DNA from: Alphaproteobacteria bacterium HGW-Alphaproteobacteria-6
GTDB lineage: Bacteria; Pseudomonadota; Alphaproteobacteria; Rhodobacterales; Rhodobacteraceae
Direction: 5' to 3'
Assembly: GCA_002841115.1 (NCBI GenBank)
Contig: PHEC01000023.1
Span: 1-63,263 of the forward strand
Length of the DNA stretch: 63,263 nucleotides
The position numbers and the translations under genes are program-made. Under the pieces are notes generated by a model. The model was not told the origin of the DNA. It saw nothing but the letters and a program-made list of their open reading frames with translations, and made no database searches. Shown here piece by piece: positions 37,200-44,992 of this stretch. Position 1 is the stretch's first letter; each line of letters begins with the position of its first letter.

Positions 37200-38324
37200 A
37201 TGTCGCAAGGGCGCGATCCGGGGGCCACGGCCCCGATCTCAGGCGCCGCCGGCGGTTCCGTGGTGATATCGGTCGACGCCATGGGCGGCGACAACGGCCC
37301 GGTGGCCGTGGTGGCCGGCCTTGCCGATTCGGCCCGCCAGAATCCCGGCGTCTCCTATATCCTGCACGGCCCCGACGCGGAATTGTCGCGCCTGGTCGCG
37401 CGCCAGCCGGCGCTGGCCGGGCGCTGCACCATCCGCCATGCCGCCGGCGTGGTGGCGATGACCGACAAGCCCAGCCATGTCATGCGCCACGGCGGGGGCA
37501 CCTCGATGTGGTCGGCGATCGACAGCGTGCGCGCCGGCGAGGCCGCCGCCGCGGTCAGTTGCGGCAATACCGGCGCGCTGATGGCGCTGAGCATGATCCG
37601 GCTGCGCAAGCTGCCCGGCGTCAACCGCCCGGCGATCGCCGCACTCTGGCCCTCGCGCAATCCCGGCGGCTTCAACCTCATTCTCGATGTCGGCGCCGAT
37701 GTCCGCGCCGAGGCGACCGATCTCACGCAATTCGCGCTGATGGGGGCATCCTATGCCCGCAACGGCCTTGGCATCGCCCGGCCGCGGATCGGCCTGCTGA
37801 ACGTCGGGACCGAGGATCACAAGGGCCGGGCCGAGTTGAAACAGGCGCATGAGATGATGCCGGCCACCGCCGAGGCCGGCGATTTCGACTATGTCGGCTT
37901 CGTCGAGGGCAGCGACCTGCCCTCTGCCCGCGTCGATGTGCTGGTCACCGACGGCTTTACCGGCAATGTCGCGATCAAGACCGGCGAGGGCACCGCCAAG
38001 CTGATCAGCGATTTCCTGCGCGAGGCCTTCAACGTCGGCATCCTGTCGCGCTTTGCCGCCCTCCTGGCGCTTGGCTCGCTCGGCCGGCTGAAGCGGCGGA
38101 TCGATCCGCGCCGGCAGAACGGCGGGGTGTTCCTGGGGCTGAACGGCACCGTGGTCAAGTCGCATGGCTCGGCCGATGCGACCGGCGTCTCGGCCGCGAT
38201 CCGGCTGGCGATCACCCTGGCGCGGTCGGGCTTTCAGGACCGGCTTGCGGCACGGGTTGCCTCGGCGGCGCGGGCAAGGCAGGATGCGGCAGGGGACGGG
38301 GAAACGGGCGGACCATCCGAATGA
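37200..38324 (+). CDS. plsX: Phosphate acyltransferase PlsX
   Basis: The enzyme converts acyl-ACP to acyl-phosphate for glycerophospholipid synthesis. In the 374-residue product, VISVDAMGGDNGPVAVV marks the family start, preceded by about 20 extra residues. AVSCGNTGALMALSMIRL and FNLILDVGADV and VDVLVTDGFTGNVAIKTGEG follow. The ATG at 37200 is preceded by GGGAAA. Its stop overlaps the fabH start in an ATGA. Confidence 0.96.
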   Translation: MSQGRDPGATAPISGAAGGSVVISVDAMGGDNGPVAVVAGLADSARQNPGVSYILHGPDAELSRLVARQPALAGRCTIRHAAGVVAMTDKPSHVMRHGGGTSMWSAIDSVRAGEAAAAVSCGNTGALMALSMIRLRKLPGVNRPAIAALWPSRNPGGFNLILDVGADVRAEATDLTQFALMGASYARNGLGIARPRIGLLNVGTEDHKGRAELKQAHEMMPATAEAGDFDYVGFVEGSDLPSARVDVLVTDGFTGNVAIKTGEGTAKLISDFLREAFNVGILSRFAALLALGSLGRLKRRIDPRRQNGGVFLGLNGTVVKSHGSADATGVSAAIRLAITLARSGFQDRLAARVASAARARQDAAGDGETGGPSE

Positions 38325-39295
38325 CATTGCGTGCCGTGGTGCGGGGCGTCGGCCACTACCTGCCGGCGCGTGTGGTGCCGAATACCGAGTTCGAGGACCG
38401 GGTCGATACCAGTGACGAGTGGATCCGCGCCCGCACCGGGATCGAGCGGCGCCATTTCGCCGCCGAGGGCGAGACGACCTCGGACATGGGCGCCGCGGCG
38501 GCGCTGGCGGCGCTGGCCGATGCCGGCATGGCGGTCGACGAGGTCGACGCGATCATTCTCGCGACCTCGACGCCGGATCTGACCTTCCCCTCGGCCGCGA
38601 CCATGGTGCAGGCCCGGATCGGCATGAAGCGGGGCTTTGCCTTCGACGTGCAGGCGGTCTGCGCCGGCTTCGTCTTTGCCCTGGCCAATGCCAATGCGCT
38701 GATCCTGTCGGGTCAGGCCCGGCGCATCCTGGTGATCGGCGCCGAGACCTTCTCGCGCATCCTCGATTTCACCGACCGCGGCACCTGCGTGCTGTTCGGC
38801 GACGGCGCCGGCGCGGTGGTGATCGAGGCGGCAGAGGGCGGCGGCGGGTCGGACGACCGCGGCATCCTCGCCACCGACCTGCACAGCGACGGCAGCTTTC
38901 GCGACCTGCTCTATGTCGATGGCGGGGTCTCGACCACCGGCACCGCCGGGCATCTGCGGATGCAGGGCAACGCGGTCTTCCGCCACGCGGTCGAGAAACT
39001 GGCCGCCACCGCCCACGCCGCACTCGACAAGGCCGGGCTTGGCCCCGCCGATGTCGACTGGATCGTGCCGCATCAGGCCAACCTGCGCATCATCGCCGCC
39101 ACCGCCAGCCGGATGCAGGTGCCGATGGAGCGGGTGGTGGTCACGGTCCAGGATCATGGCAACACTTCTGCCGCATCGATTCCCCTCGCGCTGTCGGTCG
39201 GCAAGGCGCGCGGCCAGATCAAGACCGGCGATCTACTGGTCACCGAGGCGATCGGCGGTGGCCTCAGCTGGGGTTCGGTCGTCCTGAGGTGGTGA
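38321..39295 (+). CDS. fabH: 3-oxoacyl-ACP synthase III (FabH)
   Basis: The enzyme starts fatty-acid synthesis by condensing acetyl-CoA with malonyl-ACP. The 324-residue product has the triad C114 ([12 protein letters not shown]), H251 (VPHQANLRI) and N281 ([14 protein letters not shown]). It is translationally coupled to plsX by the ATGA overlap. Confidence 0.97.
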   Translation: MTLRAVVRGVGHYLPARVVPNTEFEDRVDTSDEWIRARTGIERRHFAAEGETTSDMGAAAALAALADAGMAVDEVDAIILATSTPDLTFPSAATMVQARIGMKRGFAFDVQAVCAGFVFALANANALILSGQARRILVIGAETFSRILDFTDRGTCVLFGDGAGAVVIEAAEGGGGSDDRGILATDLHSDGSFRDLLYVDGGVSTTGTAGHLRMQGNAVFRHAVEKLAATAHAALDKAGLGPADVDWIVPHQANLRIIAATASRMQVPMERVVVTVQDHGNTSAASIPLALSVGKARGQIKTGDLLVTEAIGGGLSWGSVVLRW

Positions 39296-39384
39296 AAAGC
39301 CGCTTGAAAGCCCATCTCCAAGCCGTTGATATTGACTCGGAAATTCATTGCCCTCATCCTCTCCGAAACAACCGGAGGACCGAG

Positions 39385-39699
39385 ATGAGCGACAAGACCC
39401 TGACGCGCATGGATCTGAGCGAGGCGGTGTTTCGCGCGGTCGGCCTGTCGCGCAACGAATCGGCGATGCTGGTCGAGGGCGTGCTGCAGCACATGTCCGA
39501 CGCGCTCGCCCGTGGCGAGACGGTCAAGATCTCGTCCTTCGGCACCTTTTCGGTGCGCGACAAGGCGGCGCGGATCGGCCGCAACCCCAAGACCGGCGAC
39601 GAGGTGCCGATCAACCCGCGCCGGGTGCTGTCGTTCCGTCCCTCGCATCTGATGAAGGATCGGGTGGCAGCCGGCAACGCCGGGAACGGCCGGGGCTGA
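39385..39699 (+). CDS. ihfA: Integration host factor subunit alpha
   Basis: The 104-residue DNA-bending HU/IHF-fold protein forms a heterodimer with IHF-beta. [20 protein letters not shown] then [20 protein letters not shown] is the DNA-binding beta-arm region. An excellent GGAGGAC ribosome site lies 5 nt upstream. The alpha assignment rests on context (after fabH, before the MerR gene) and the N-terminus [20 protein letters not shown]. Confidence 0.95.
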   Translation: MSDKTLTRMDLSEAVFRAVGLSRNESAMLVEGVLQHMSDALARGETVKISSFGTFSVRDKAARIGRNPKTGDEVPINPRRVLSFRPSHLMKDRVAAGNAGNGRG

Positions 39700-39710
39700 G
39701 GCACAGGCGC

Positions 39711-40535
39711 ATGGCAAAGTCGGCCGAGGCCTTCCGAACGATCAGCGAAGTGTCCGACTATCTGGAAACCCCGGCCCATGTGCTGCGGTTCTGGGAAAGC
39801 CGGTTCACCCAGATCAGGCCGGTCAAGCGGGCCGGCGGGCGGCGCTATTACCGCCCGGCCGACATGGCGCTCTTGAGCGGCATCAAGAAGCTGCTGCATG
39901 ACGATGGCCTGACCATCCGCGGCGTCCAGAAGATCCTCAAGGAACAGGGTGTCCGCCATGTCGCGGATCTGGGCGGCCTGCCCTTCACCGACACCGACGC
40001 CGACGACGAGGTCGCCAGGGCGACGCGCGAGGCGGCTGGCGCGCCCGGGTCGAACAGCGCAATGATGCCTGACGACGCGAAGGCCGCCGCGGTGGCGGCC
40101 GCCGAAACCGATGCGACCGGCGATCTTTTCACGATGCGACCGGCGCCGCGCGCCGATGTCTCACCCGGCGCCGCGATGCGCGCGGCGATCGGCCGCAAGG
40201 GCGCCGCGCCCGGCGGCGATGCCCCCGAGGCGCCGATGCAGGTCGATGTGCCAACCCTGCCCGAGGAGCGGGGCGCGACCCTGCACCGCCTTGCCGGCGC
40301 CGCGGCTGACACCGCATCCGCAACGAGCGATGACGCCGCGACCGGCGCGGACCTGACCCCGGACCCGGCCGCGACCCGCACGGGCGCGGATCGCCAGCCG
40401 GCGGCGGTGCTGCTGCGCGCCATGGATGCCCTGCGCGCGCGCGACAAGAAGAGCGAGTTGAAATCCGTCTACCTGCGGCTCAGCGACCTGCGCAGCCGGC
40501 TGTCGCGCGGCACCGGCCCCAACCCCGACGGCTGA
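39711..40535 (+). CDS. MerR-family transcriptional regulator
   Basis: The 274-residue regulator has an N-terminal winged helix (about 8-80): [20 protein letters not shown], then [16 protein letters not shown] and [13 protein letters not shown]. It belongs to the alphaproteobacterial group found next to ihfA. A long Ala/Asp-rich, probably disordered middle joins it to a short C-terminal helix ([20 protein letters not shown]). There are no metal-binding cysteines. The target is unknown. It lies 11 bp after ihfA, likely one transcript. Confidence 0.9.
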   Translation: MAKSAEAFRTISEVSDYLETPAHVLRFWESRFTQIRPVKRAGGRRYYRPADMALLSGIKKLLHDDGLTIRGVQKILKEQGVRHVADLGGLPFTDTDADDEVARATREAAGAPGSNSAMMPDDAKAAAVAAAETDATGDLFTMRPAPRADVSPGAAMRAAIGRKGAAPGGDAPEAPMQVDVPTLPEERGATLHRLAGAAADTASATSDDAATGADLTPDPAATRTGADRQPAAVLLRAMDALRARDKKSELKSVYLRLSDLRSRLSRGTGPNPDG

Positions 40536-40600
40536 GCGCCGGGCCCGGCGCCCGGGTTGCGCGGGCTGCCGGCCGGCCCGCAAGCGGCGCGTTTTGGCGC

Positions 40601-40630
40601 TTGCCCCCGCCCCCGCAATCGGCCTATACC
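40601..40630 (+). promoter_or_regulatory. Candidate promoter of tRNA-Pro
   Basis: TTGCCC and TATACC are separated by 18 bp; the -10 hexamer ends 10 bp before the mature tRNA 5' end, the spacing expected for a tRNA promoter. Confidence 0.45.
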
Positions 40631-40640
40631 GCGCCGGTGT

Positions 40641-40718
40641 CGGGCCGTGGCGCAGCCTGGTTAGCGCGTCCGTCTGGGGGGCGGAAGGTCGTGAGTTCGA
40701 ATCTCACCGGCCCGACCA
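40641..40718 (+). tRNA. tRNA-Pro(GGG)
   Basis: A full cloverleaf of 78 nt including an encoded CCA. The acceptor stem CGGGCCG pairs with CGGCCCG. The anticodon stem TCCGT/GCGGA encloses loop CTGGGGG with anticodon GGG. The T arm is GTGAG-TTCGAAT-CTCAC. Confidence 0.97.
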
Positions 40719-40726
40719 AAAGCGAA

Positions 40727-40756
40727 AACGCCCATCCCGCCAAGGGGGTGGGCGTT
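40727..40756 (+). terminator. Hairpin directly after tRNA-Pro
   Basis: AACGCCCA pairs perfectly with TGGGCGTT across a 14-nt interior that can pair further (TCCC with GGGG). The stem is strong but no T-run follows. It ends only 19 nt before the dcd start. Confidence 0.6.
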
Positions 40757-40775
40757 CGTGCAATCGGGGGGGCGG

Positions 40776-41894
40776 ATGAGCGCGGGCATGACCGAAACCG
40801 CGGCGGCGACCGATGCGGGCACCGGCGTTCTGGCCGACCGGGCGATCGGCGATCTGATCGCGGCCGGCGCCATCGCTGCCGACCCCGCGGTGACCGGCGC
40901 CCAGATCCAGCCGGCCAGCCTCGACCTCAGGCTCGGCACCGTCGCCTACCGGGTGCGCGCCTCTTTCCTGGCCGGCCAGGGCGTCAGCGTCGCCGCGCGG
41001 ATCGCCGAGTTCGAGATGCACCGGATCGATCTGACCGCCGGGGCGGTGCTGGAAAAGGGCTGCGTCTATGTCGTGCCGCTGATCGAGCGGCTGAGCCTGC
41101 CGCCGGGGATCGGCGCGGTCGCCAATGCCAAAAGCTCGACCGGGCGGCTTGATCTTCTGACCCGCACCATCACCGATGGCGGGACCGAGTTCGACCGCAT
41201 CCCCGAAGGCTACAGCGGCCCGCTTTACGCCGAGATCTGCCCGCGCTCTTTCTCGGTGCTGGTGCGGCCGGGGATGCGGCTGAACCAGATCCGCTTTCGC
41301 CGCGGCCATGCGGTGCTGCCGGACCGCGATCTGGCCGCGCTGCACCGTGCCTCGCCACTGGTCAGCGGCACGGCGGTGATCTCCGAGGGCCTCGGCTTTT
41401 CCGTCGATCTGAGGCCGGCGGCGGGCGATCTTCTCGGCTACCGGGCCAAGCCCCATGCCGGGGTGATCGACCTTGACCGGATCGGCCACTACCCGCCCGC
41501 CGACTTCTGGGAAGAGATGCGTTCGCGCGAGGGCCGGATCATCCTTGATCCCGGCGCCTTCTATATCCTCGTCTCGCGCGAGGCGGTGACGATCCCGCCC
41601 GATTTCGCCGCCGAGATGGCGCCCTATCTCGCCATGGTCGGCGAGTTCCGGGTGCATTACGCCGGCTTCTTCGACCCCGGCTTCGGCTGGGCCGAGGCCG
41701 GTGGCGCCGGCTCGCGCGGGGTGCTGGAAGTGCGCTGCCACGAGGCGCCCTTCGTGCTTGAGCACGGCCAGGTGGTGGGCCGGCTGGTCTACGAGCGGAT
41801 GGCAGCAAGGCCCGAGCGGCTTTACGGCGCCGGCATCGCCTCGAACTATCAGGGTCAGGGGCTGAAGCTGGCCAAGCAGTTCCGCGCCGGCTGA
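40776..41894 (+). CDS. dcd: 2'-deoxycytidine 5'-triphosphate deaminase (long form)
   Basis: The enzyme deaminates dCTP to dUTP for thymidylate synthesis. The 372-residue product is about twice the E. coli Dcd (193) and matches the alphaproteobacterial long form with two dUTPase-like modules. The N-terminal part shows QIQPASLDLRLGTVAYRVRA and GIGAVANAKSSTGRLDLL. The C-terminal part shows GSRGVLEVRCHEAPFVLEHG and ends GIASNYQGQGLKLAKQF. The start is the ATG at 40776 after a G-rich stretch; the in-frame GTG at 40758 lies at the base of the tRNA hairpin. Confidence 0.93.
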   Translation: MSAGMTETAAATDAGTGVLADRAIGDLIAAGAIAADPAVTGAQIQPASLDLRLGTVAYRVRASFLAGQGVSVAARIAEFEMHRIDLTAGAVLEKGCVYVVPLIERLSLPPGIGAVANAKSSTGRLDLLTRTITDGGTEFDRIPEGYSGPLYAEICPRSFSVLVRPGMRLNQIRFRRGHAVLPDRDLAALHRASPLVSGTAVISEGLGFSVDLRPAAGDLLGYRAKPHAGVIDLDRIGHYPPADFWEEMRSREGRIILDPGAFYILVSREAVTIPPDFAAEMAPYLAMVGEFRVHYAGFFDPGFGWAEAGGAGSRGVLEVRCHEAPFVLEHGQVVGRLVYERMAARPERLYGAGIASNYQGQGLKLAKQFRAG

Positions 41895-41918
41895 GGGCGC
41901 AGAGGCGGGCCTCAGCGG

Positions 41919-42223
41919 GCTGCTGAAAAGGGCTTCGGGCAGTGTCTGGCGAGGAAACTTTCCCGCCCCGCCACCCGATCCTGGCGGAGGGTCGCGCCCG
42001 ACCCTGGGTGGGCGCTTTGGCACGCTGGGGCTGCGGTGCTTTATGCCAGCCAGGCCCTTCCAACCGTTGAGCAATTTGCATAGGTGCCATGCGCCCTCCC
42101 GCCGGGAGGGTCGGGCGCGGCCCGGGCTGGTCGCCCGGGCCAGAGCATGTGGGGGGCGTGGCGAGGAACAGATTTCCGATCTCAAGGGTGAAACCGGCCG
42201 GAGGCGTGACTTTTTCGGCAGCC
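41919..42223 (+). mobile_element. MITE-like element, copy 1
   Basis: A ~305 bp element starts GGCTGCTGAAAA and ends TTTTTCGGCAGCC, which are terminal inverted repeats of about 14 bp. It contains two conserved dyads: CCCTCCC-gc-cGGGAGGG near 42092-42109 and GGCCCGGGC-tggtc-GCCCGGGCC just after. There is no transposase or plausible protein. Related copies lie at 48143-48451 and, inverted, 60225-60534. It fills most of the 387 bp between the convergent dcd and small-ORF genes. Confidence 0.8.
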
Positions 42224-42227
42224 TGTT

Positions 42228-42328
42228 AGAGCATGTCGCGCAAAAGTGGGAACCGGTTTTGCGCTCCTCGGACAGGCGAAATCAGAAGGTTGGAGTGGGT
42301 CGCGTGAATGCGAATGAACGCGATCCGC
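42228..42328 (+). repeat. 101-bp dispersed repeat B, copy 1
   Basis: From AGAGCATGTCGCGCAAAAG to GAACGCGATCCGC, it is nearly identical over 101 bp to 60117-60217. An internal CGCAAAAgtgggaaccggTTTTGCG dyad is present. It starts 5 bp from MITE copy 1 and runs into the 3' end of the minus-strand small gene. It resembles a dispersed repeat I have seen in other alphaproteobacteria. Confidence 0.8.
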
Positions 42329-42461
42329 GTTCCTCGCCGGTCATGTCTTCGCGCGCCTTGCCCTTGCCGGCAACCGCATCGATGCCGTGATCGACGCCAA
42401 GCCGGACCAGCCTGTTGACCACGGATTTCACCACCATGTTGATAATCCGGTCGAGAGTCAT
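42282..42461 (-). CDS. Small basic hypothetical protein, C-terminus encoded by repeat B
   Basis: A 59-residue protein begins MTLDRIINMVVKSVVNRLVR with a good AAAGGAA ribosome site 8 nt before the ATG. The N-terminal 44 residues look like small proteins I recall in this position downstream of scpB in Rhodobacteraceae. The last ~15 residues (SRSFAFTRPTPTF) and the stop codon lie inside repeat B, so the native C-terminus was probably lost. The function is unknown. It lies 15 bp downstream of scpB on the same strand. Confidence 0.6.
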   Translation of the reverse strand: MTLDRIINMVVKSVVNRLVRLGVDHGIDAVAGKGKAREDMTGEERGSRSFAFTRPTPTF

Positions 42462-42475
42462 CGGCCAGGTTCCTT

Positions 42476-43147
42476 TCAATCCTCAAAAAGTTCGTCCTGA
42501 TCCGGGTCTTCGGCGGGATCGTCGCCATCGTCCTCGCCGCCGTCGTCCGCGCCGCCGGGCAGGACAGAGCCGGGCAGCGGCCGGCTTTCCAGAAGGCCGG
42601 CCGCGCGCAATTCCTTCAGCCCCGGCAGGTCGCGCGCCGATTCCAGGCCGAAATGATCGAGGAAGCCCTCGGTCACCACGAAGGTCACCGGCCGGCCCGG
42701 GGTCATCCGGCGGCGGCCGAAGCGGATCCAGTCCAGTTCCAGCAACTGGTCGATGGTGCCGCGGCTGACCGCGACGCCGCGGATCTCCTCGATCTCGGCG
42801 CGGGTGACCGGCTGGTGATAGGCGATGATCGCCAGGGTCTCGATCGCGGCGCGGCTCAGCTTGCGGGTCTCGACGGTTTCCTTGTGCATCAGAAAGCCGA
42901 GGTCGGGCGCGGTGCGGATCGCCCAGGCGTCGCCGATGCGCTGGATGGTCACGCCGCGCCCCTCGTAGCGCCGGCGCAGGGCGGCCAGCGCCTCGGCCGG
43001 GTCGGCGCCATGCGGCATCCGCGCCGCCAGTTCGGCCACCGTCACCGGATCGGCCGCGGCAAAGAGGATCGCCTCGACCATGCGCTCCTGCTCGGCCATC
43101 GGCGGGGCGGCGAACAGGCTTTTCTCGGGCTCTTCGGGCAGGGTCAT
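42476..43147 (-). CDS. scpB: Segregation and condensation protein B
   Basis: The 223-residue winged-helix partner of ScpA in the Smc-ScpAB condensin complex acts in chromosome segregation. MVEAILFAAADPVTVAELA, ETLAIIAYHQPVTRAEIEEI and TEGFLDHFGLESARDLPGL are the family signatures. The last 25 residues are Asp/Glu-rich. The start overlaps the scpA stop by 4 nt. Confidence 0.95.
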   Translation of the reverse strand: MTLPEEPEKSLFAAPPMAEQERMVEAILFAAADPVTVAELAARMPHGADPAEALAALRRRYEGRGVTIQRIGDAWAIRTAPDLGFLMHKETVETRKLSRAAIETLAIIAYHQPVTRAEIEEIRGVAVSRGTIDQLLELDWIRFGRRRMTPGRPVTFVVTEGFLDHFGLESARDLPGLKELRAAGLLESRPLPGSVLPGGADDGGEDDGDDPAEDPDQDELFED

Positions 43148-43932
43148 GGCGTCTTCCGGCGGATCGCGATCGGCGAGAAGCTTTCGGCCTGCCTGAGCTC
43201 GATCTGGCCCTGGCGCACCAGTTCGAGCGAGGCCGCGAAGGTCGCCGCGGTGGCCGAGCGGCGGCGGCGCGGATCGCCGTCCCAGCCTTCGGGCAGGTAG
43301 CTGGCCAGATCGGTCCAGTCGCCGGCGAAACCGATCATCGCGCGCATCCGCTCCAGCGCCTGCTCCATGGTGAAGACATGGTCGCGGTCCATCGCATAGG
43401 GGCGGAAATCGTCGCGGGTGCGGATCCGCGCATAGGCCTGCATCAGGTCAAGCAGCGTCGCGGTATGGCGCAGGGTCCGGGTCCGCGCCACCGTCTCGGG
43501 CAGGCCGCGCACGAAGAAGTCGCGGCCCTTCTGGTCGCGCGCCATCAGCCGCGCCGCCGCCTCGCGCATCGCCTGAAGCCGCTCGAGCTGGAAGGCGAGA
43601 TGGGCGGCCATCTCGGCCCCGCTCGGGCCATCGTCGGTCGGGTCCGGCGGCAAGAGAAGGCGCGATTTCAGGAAGGCGAGCCAGGCCGCCATGACCAGAT
43701 AATCCGCCGCAAGTTCGATCCGCAGGAACTTGGCATCATTGACGAAACGCAGATACTGCTCGGCCAGTTGCAGGACCGAGACGCGGCGCAGGTCGACCTT
43801 CTGGCTGCGCGACAGGCTGAGCAGAAGGTCAAGCGGCCCCTCGTAGCCGTCGACATCGACGATCAGCGCCTCGGCGGCGAGACGGGCGCCGACCGCGCCG
43901 CCGTCGTCGGTGAAGGGGGTCGGATCAGCCAT
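43144..43932 (-). CDS. scpA: Segregation and condensation protein A
   Basis: The 262-residue kleisin bridges the Smc heads. VDVDGYEGPLDLLLSLSRSQ and KVDLRRVSVLQLAEQYL mark the N-terminal region, YLVMAAWLAFLKSRLLLPPD follows, and a winged-helix C-terminus completes it (ATAATFAASLELVRQGQIEL). It overlaps nagZ by 8 bp and scpB by 4 bp, making a tightly coupled string. Confidence 0.95.
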   Translation of the reverse strand: MADPTPFTDDGGAVGARLAAEALIVDVDGYEGPLDLLLSLSRSQKVDLRRVSVLQLAEQYLRFVNDAKFLRIELAADYLVMAAWLAFLKSRLLLPPDPTDDGPSGAEMAAHLAFQLERLQAMREAAARLMARDQKGRDFFVRGLPETVARTRTLRHTATLLDLMQAYARIRTRDDFRPYAMDRDHVFTMEQALERMRAMIGFAGDWTDLASYLPEGWDGDPRRRRSATAATFAASLELVRQGQIELRQAESFSPIAIRRKTP

Positions 43933-44992
43933 GCGCCGCCTCGCTCAGGATCGCGGCAAGTTCGGCCGCGAGGGCGGCGCTGTCAATGGCCTCGGGCCGG
44001 GCGGCGTCGCGCCGCGCAAGGGCGGCGGCGGCGCGGCGCAGGGCGGCATCGCCCAGCCGGCCGGCGGCCTCGACCACCGCCGCGGCCTCGTCGCGCTCAC
44101 CGTTGCAATGCAGTGCCAGGTCACATCCCGCCCGGATCGCCGCCCCGGCCCGCGCGCCGATCGGCCCCGACAGCGCCTGCATCGACAGATCGTCGCTGAG
44201 CAGGAGACCGCCAAAGCCGATCGCCTCGCGGATCAGCGCGATCACCGCGGCCGAGGCGGTGGCCGGCCGGTCCGGATCGACGGCGTCCAGCACGATATGG
44301 CCGGTCATCGCCACCGGCAGGTCGGCCCGCGCCGCGAAATCTGTCGTCTCCAGCTCGGCAAGCGGGGCCGCGACGCGCGGCAGGTCGTGATGGCTGTCGA
44401 CCACGGCGCGGCCATGGCCGGGCAGGTGCTTCAGCACCGGCAGCACCCCGCCGGCCAGAAGCCCCTCGGCCGCAGCGCGGGCCGCCGCGGTGACGGTCGC
44501 GGCATCGCGGCCAAGGCAGCGGTTGGCGAGGAAGGGGTGGGTCGCGAGGCCGGCGATATCGGCGACCGGCGCGCAATCGACATCGATCCCGACGGCGCGC
44601 AACTCCTCGGCGATCAGCCGGTAGCGCAGCCACAGGCCGCGCGCCGCCATCCCCGGCCGCGACCGCGCGACCTGATCGAGGGGCGCCAGCCATTCGCGCC
44701 AGTGCGGCGCGCGCAGCCGCTGCACCCGCCCGCCCTCCTGATCGATCATCACCGGGGCATCGCGGCCAACCGCGGCGCGCAGATCATCGGTCAGGCGACG
44801 CAACTGGTCGGGGGTCTCGACGTTGCGGGCAAAGAGGATGAAGCCCCAGGGGTCGGCCTCGCGGAGGAATGCGGCCTCGTCCGGACCAAGATGCGGGCCT
44901 TCGCAGCCCAGGACCACGGCCGAGACCGAGAGCGTAGCGGGGGCGCCCTGCCCGGGGTCGTCCGGGGCCGGACCCGGCGCCGCATCGCCCAT
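43925..44992 (-). CDS. nagZ: Beta-N-acetylhexosaminidase (NagZ)
   Basis: This 355-residue GH3 enzyme releases GlcNAc from muropeptides in cytosolic cell-wall recycling. VMIDQEGGRVQRL and VLKHLPGHGRAVVDSHHDLP (the NagZ signature loop with the catalytic Asp-His) and LLLSDDLSMQAL are diagnostic. The start is the ATG at 44992, overlapping the SPOR gene stop as TGATG. scpA follows with an 8-bp overlap. Confidence 0.95.
   Translation of the reverse strand: MGDAAPGPAPDDPGQGAPATLSVSAVVLGCEGPHLGPDEAAFLREADPWGFILFARNVETPDQLRRLTDDLRAAVGRDAPVMIDQEGGRVQRLRAPHWREWLAPLDQVARSRPGMAARGLWLRYRLIAEELRAVGIDVDCAPVADIAGLATHPFLANRCLGRDAATVTAAARAAAEGLLAGGVLPVLKHLPGHGRAVVDSHHDLPRVAAPLAELETTDFAARADLPVAMTGHIVLDAVDPDRPATASAAVIALIREAIGFGGLLLSDDLSMQALSGPIGARAGAAIRAGCDLALHCNGERDEAAAVVEAAGRLGDAALRRAAAALARRDAARPEAIDSAALAAELAAILSEAAHG

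Noticed and set aside
40758..40775. GTG at 40758 as the dcd start
   Set aside because: It lies directly at the foot of the tRNA-Pro hairpin and the added residues (MQSGGR) are not family-like; the ATG at 40776 is better.
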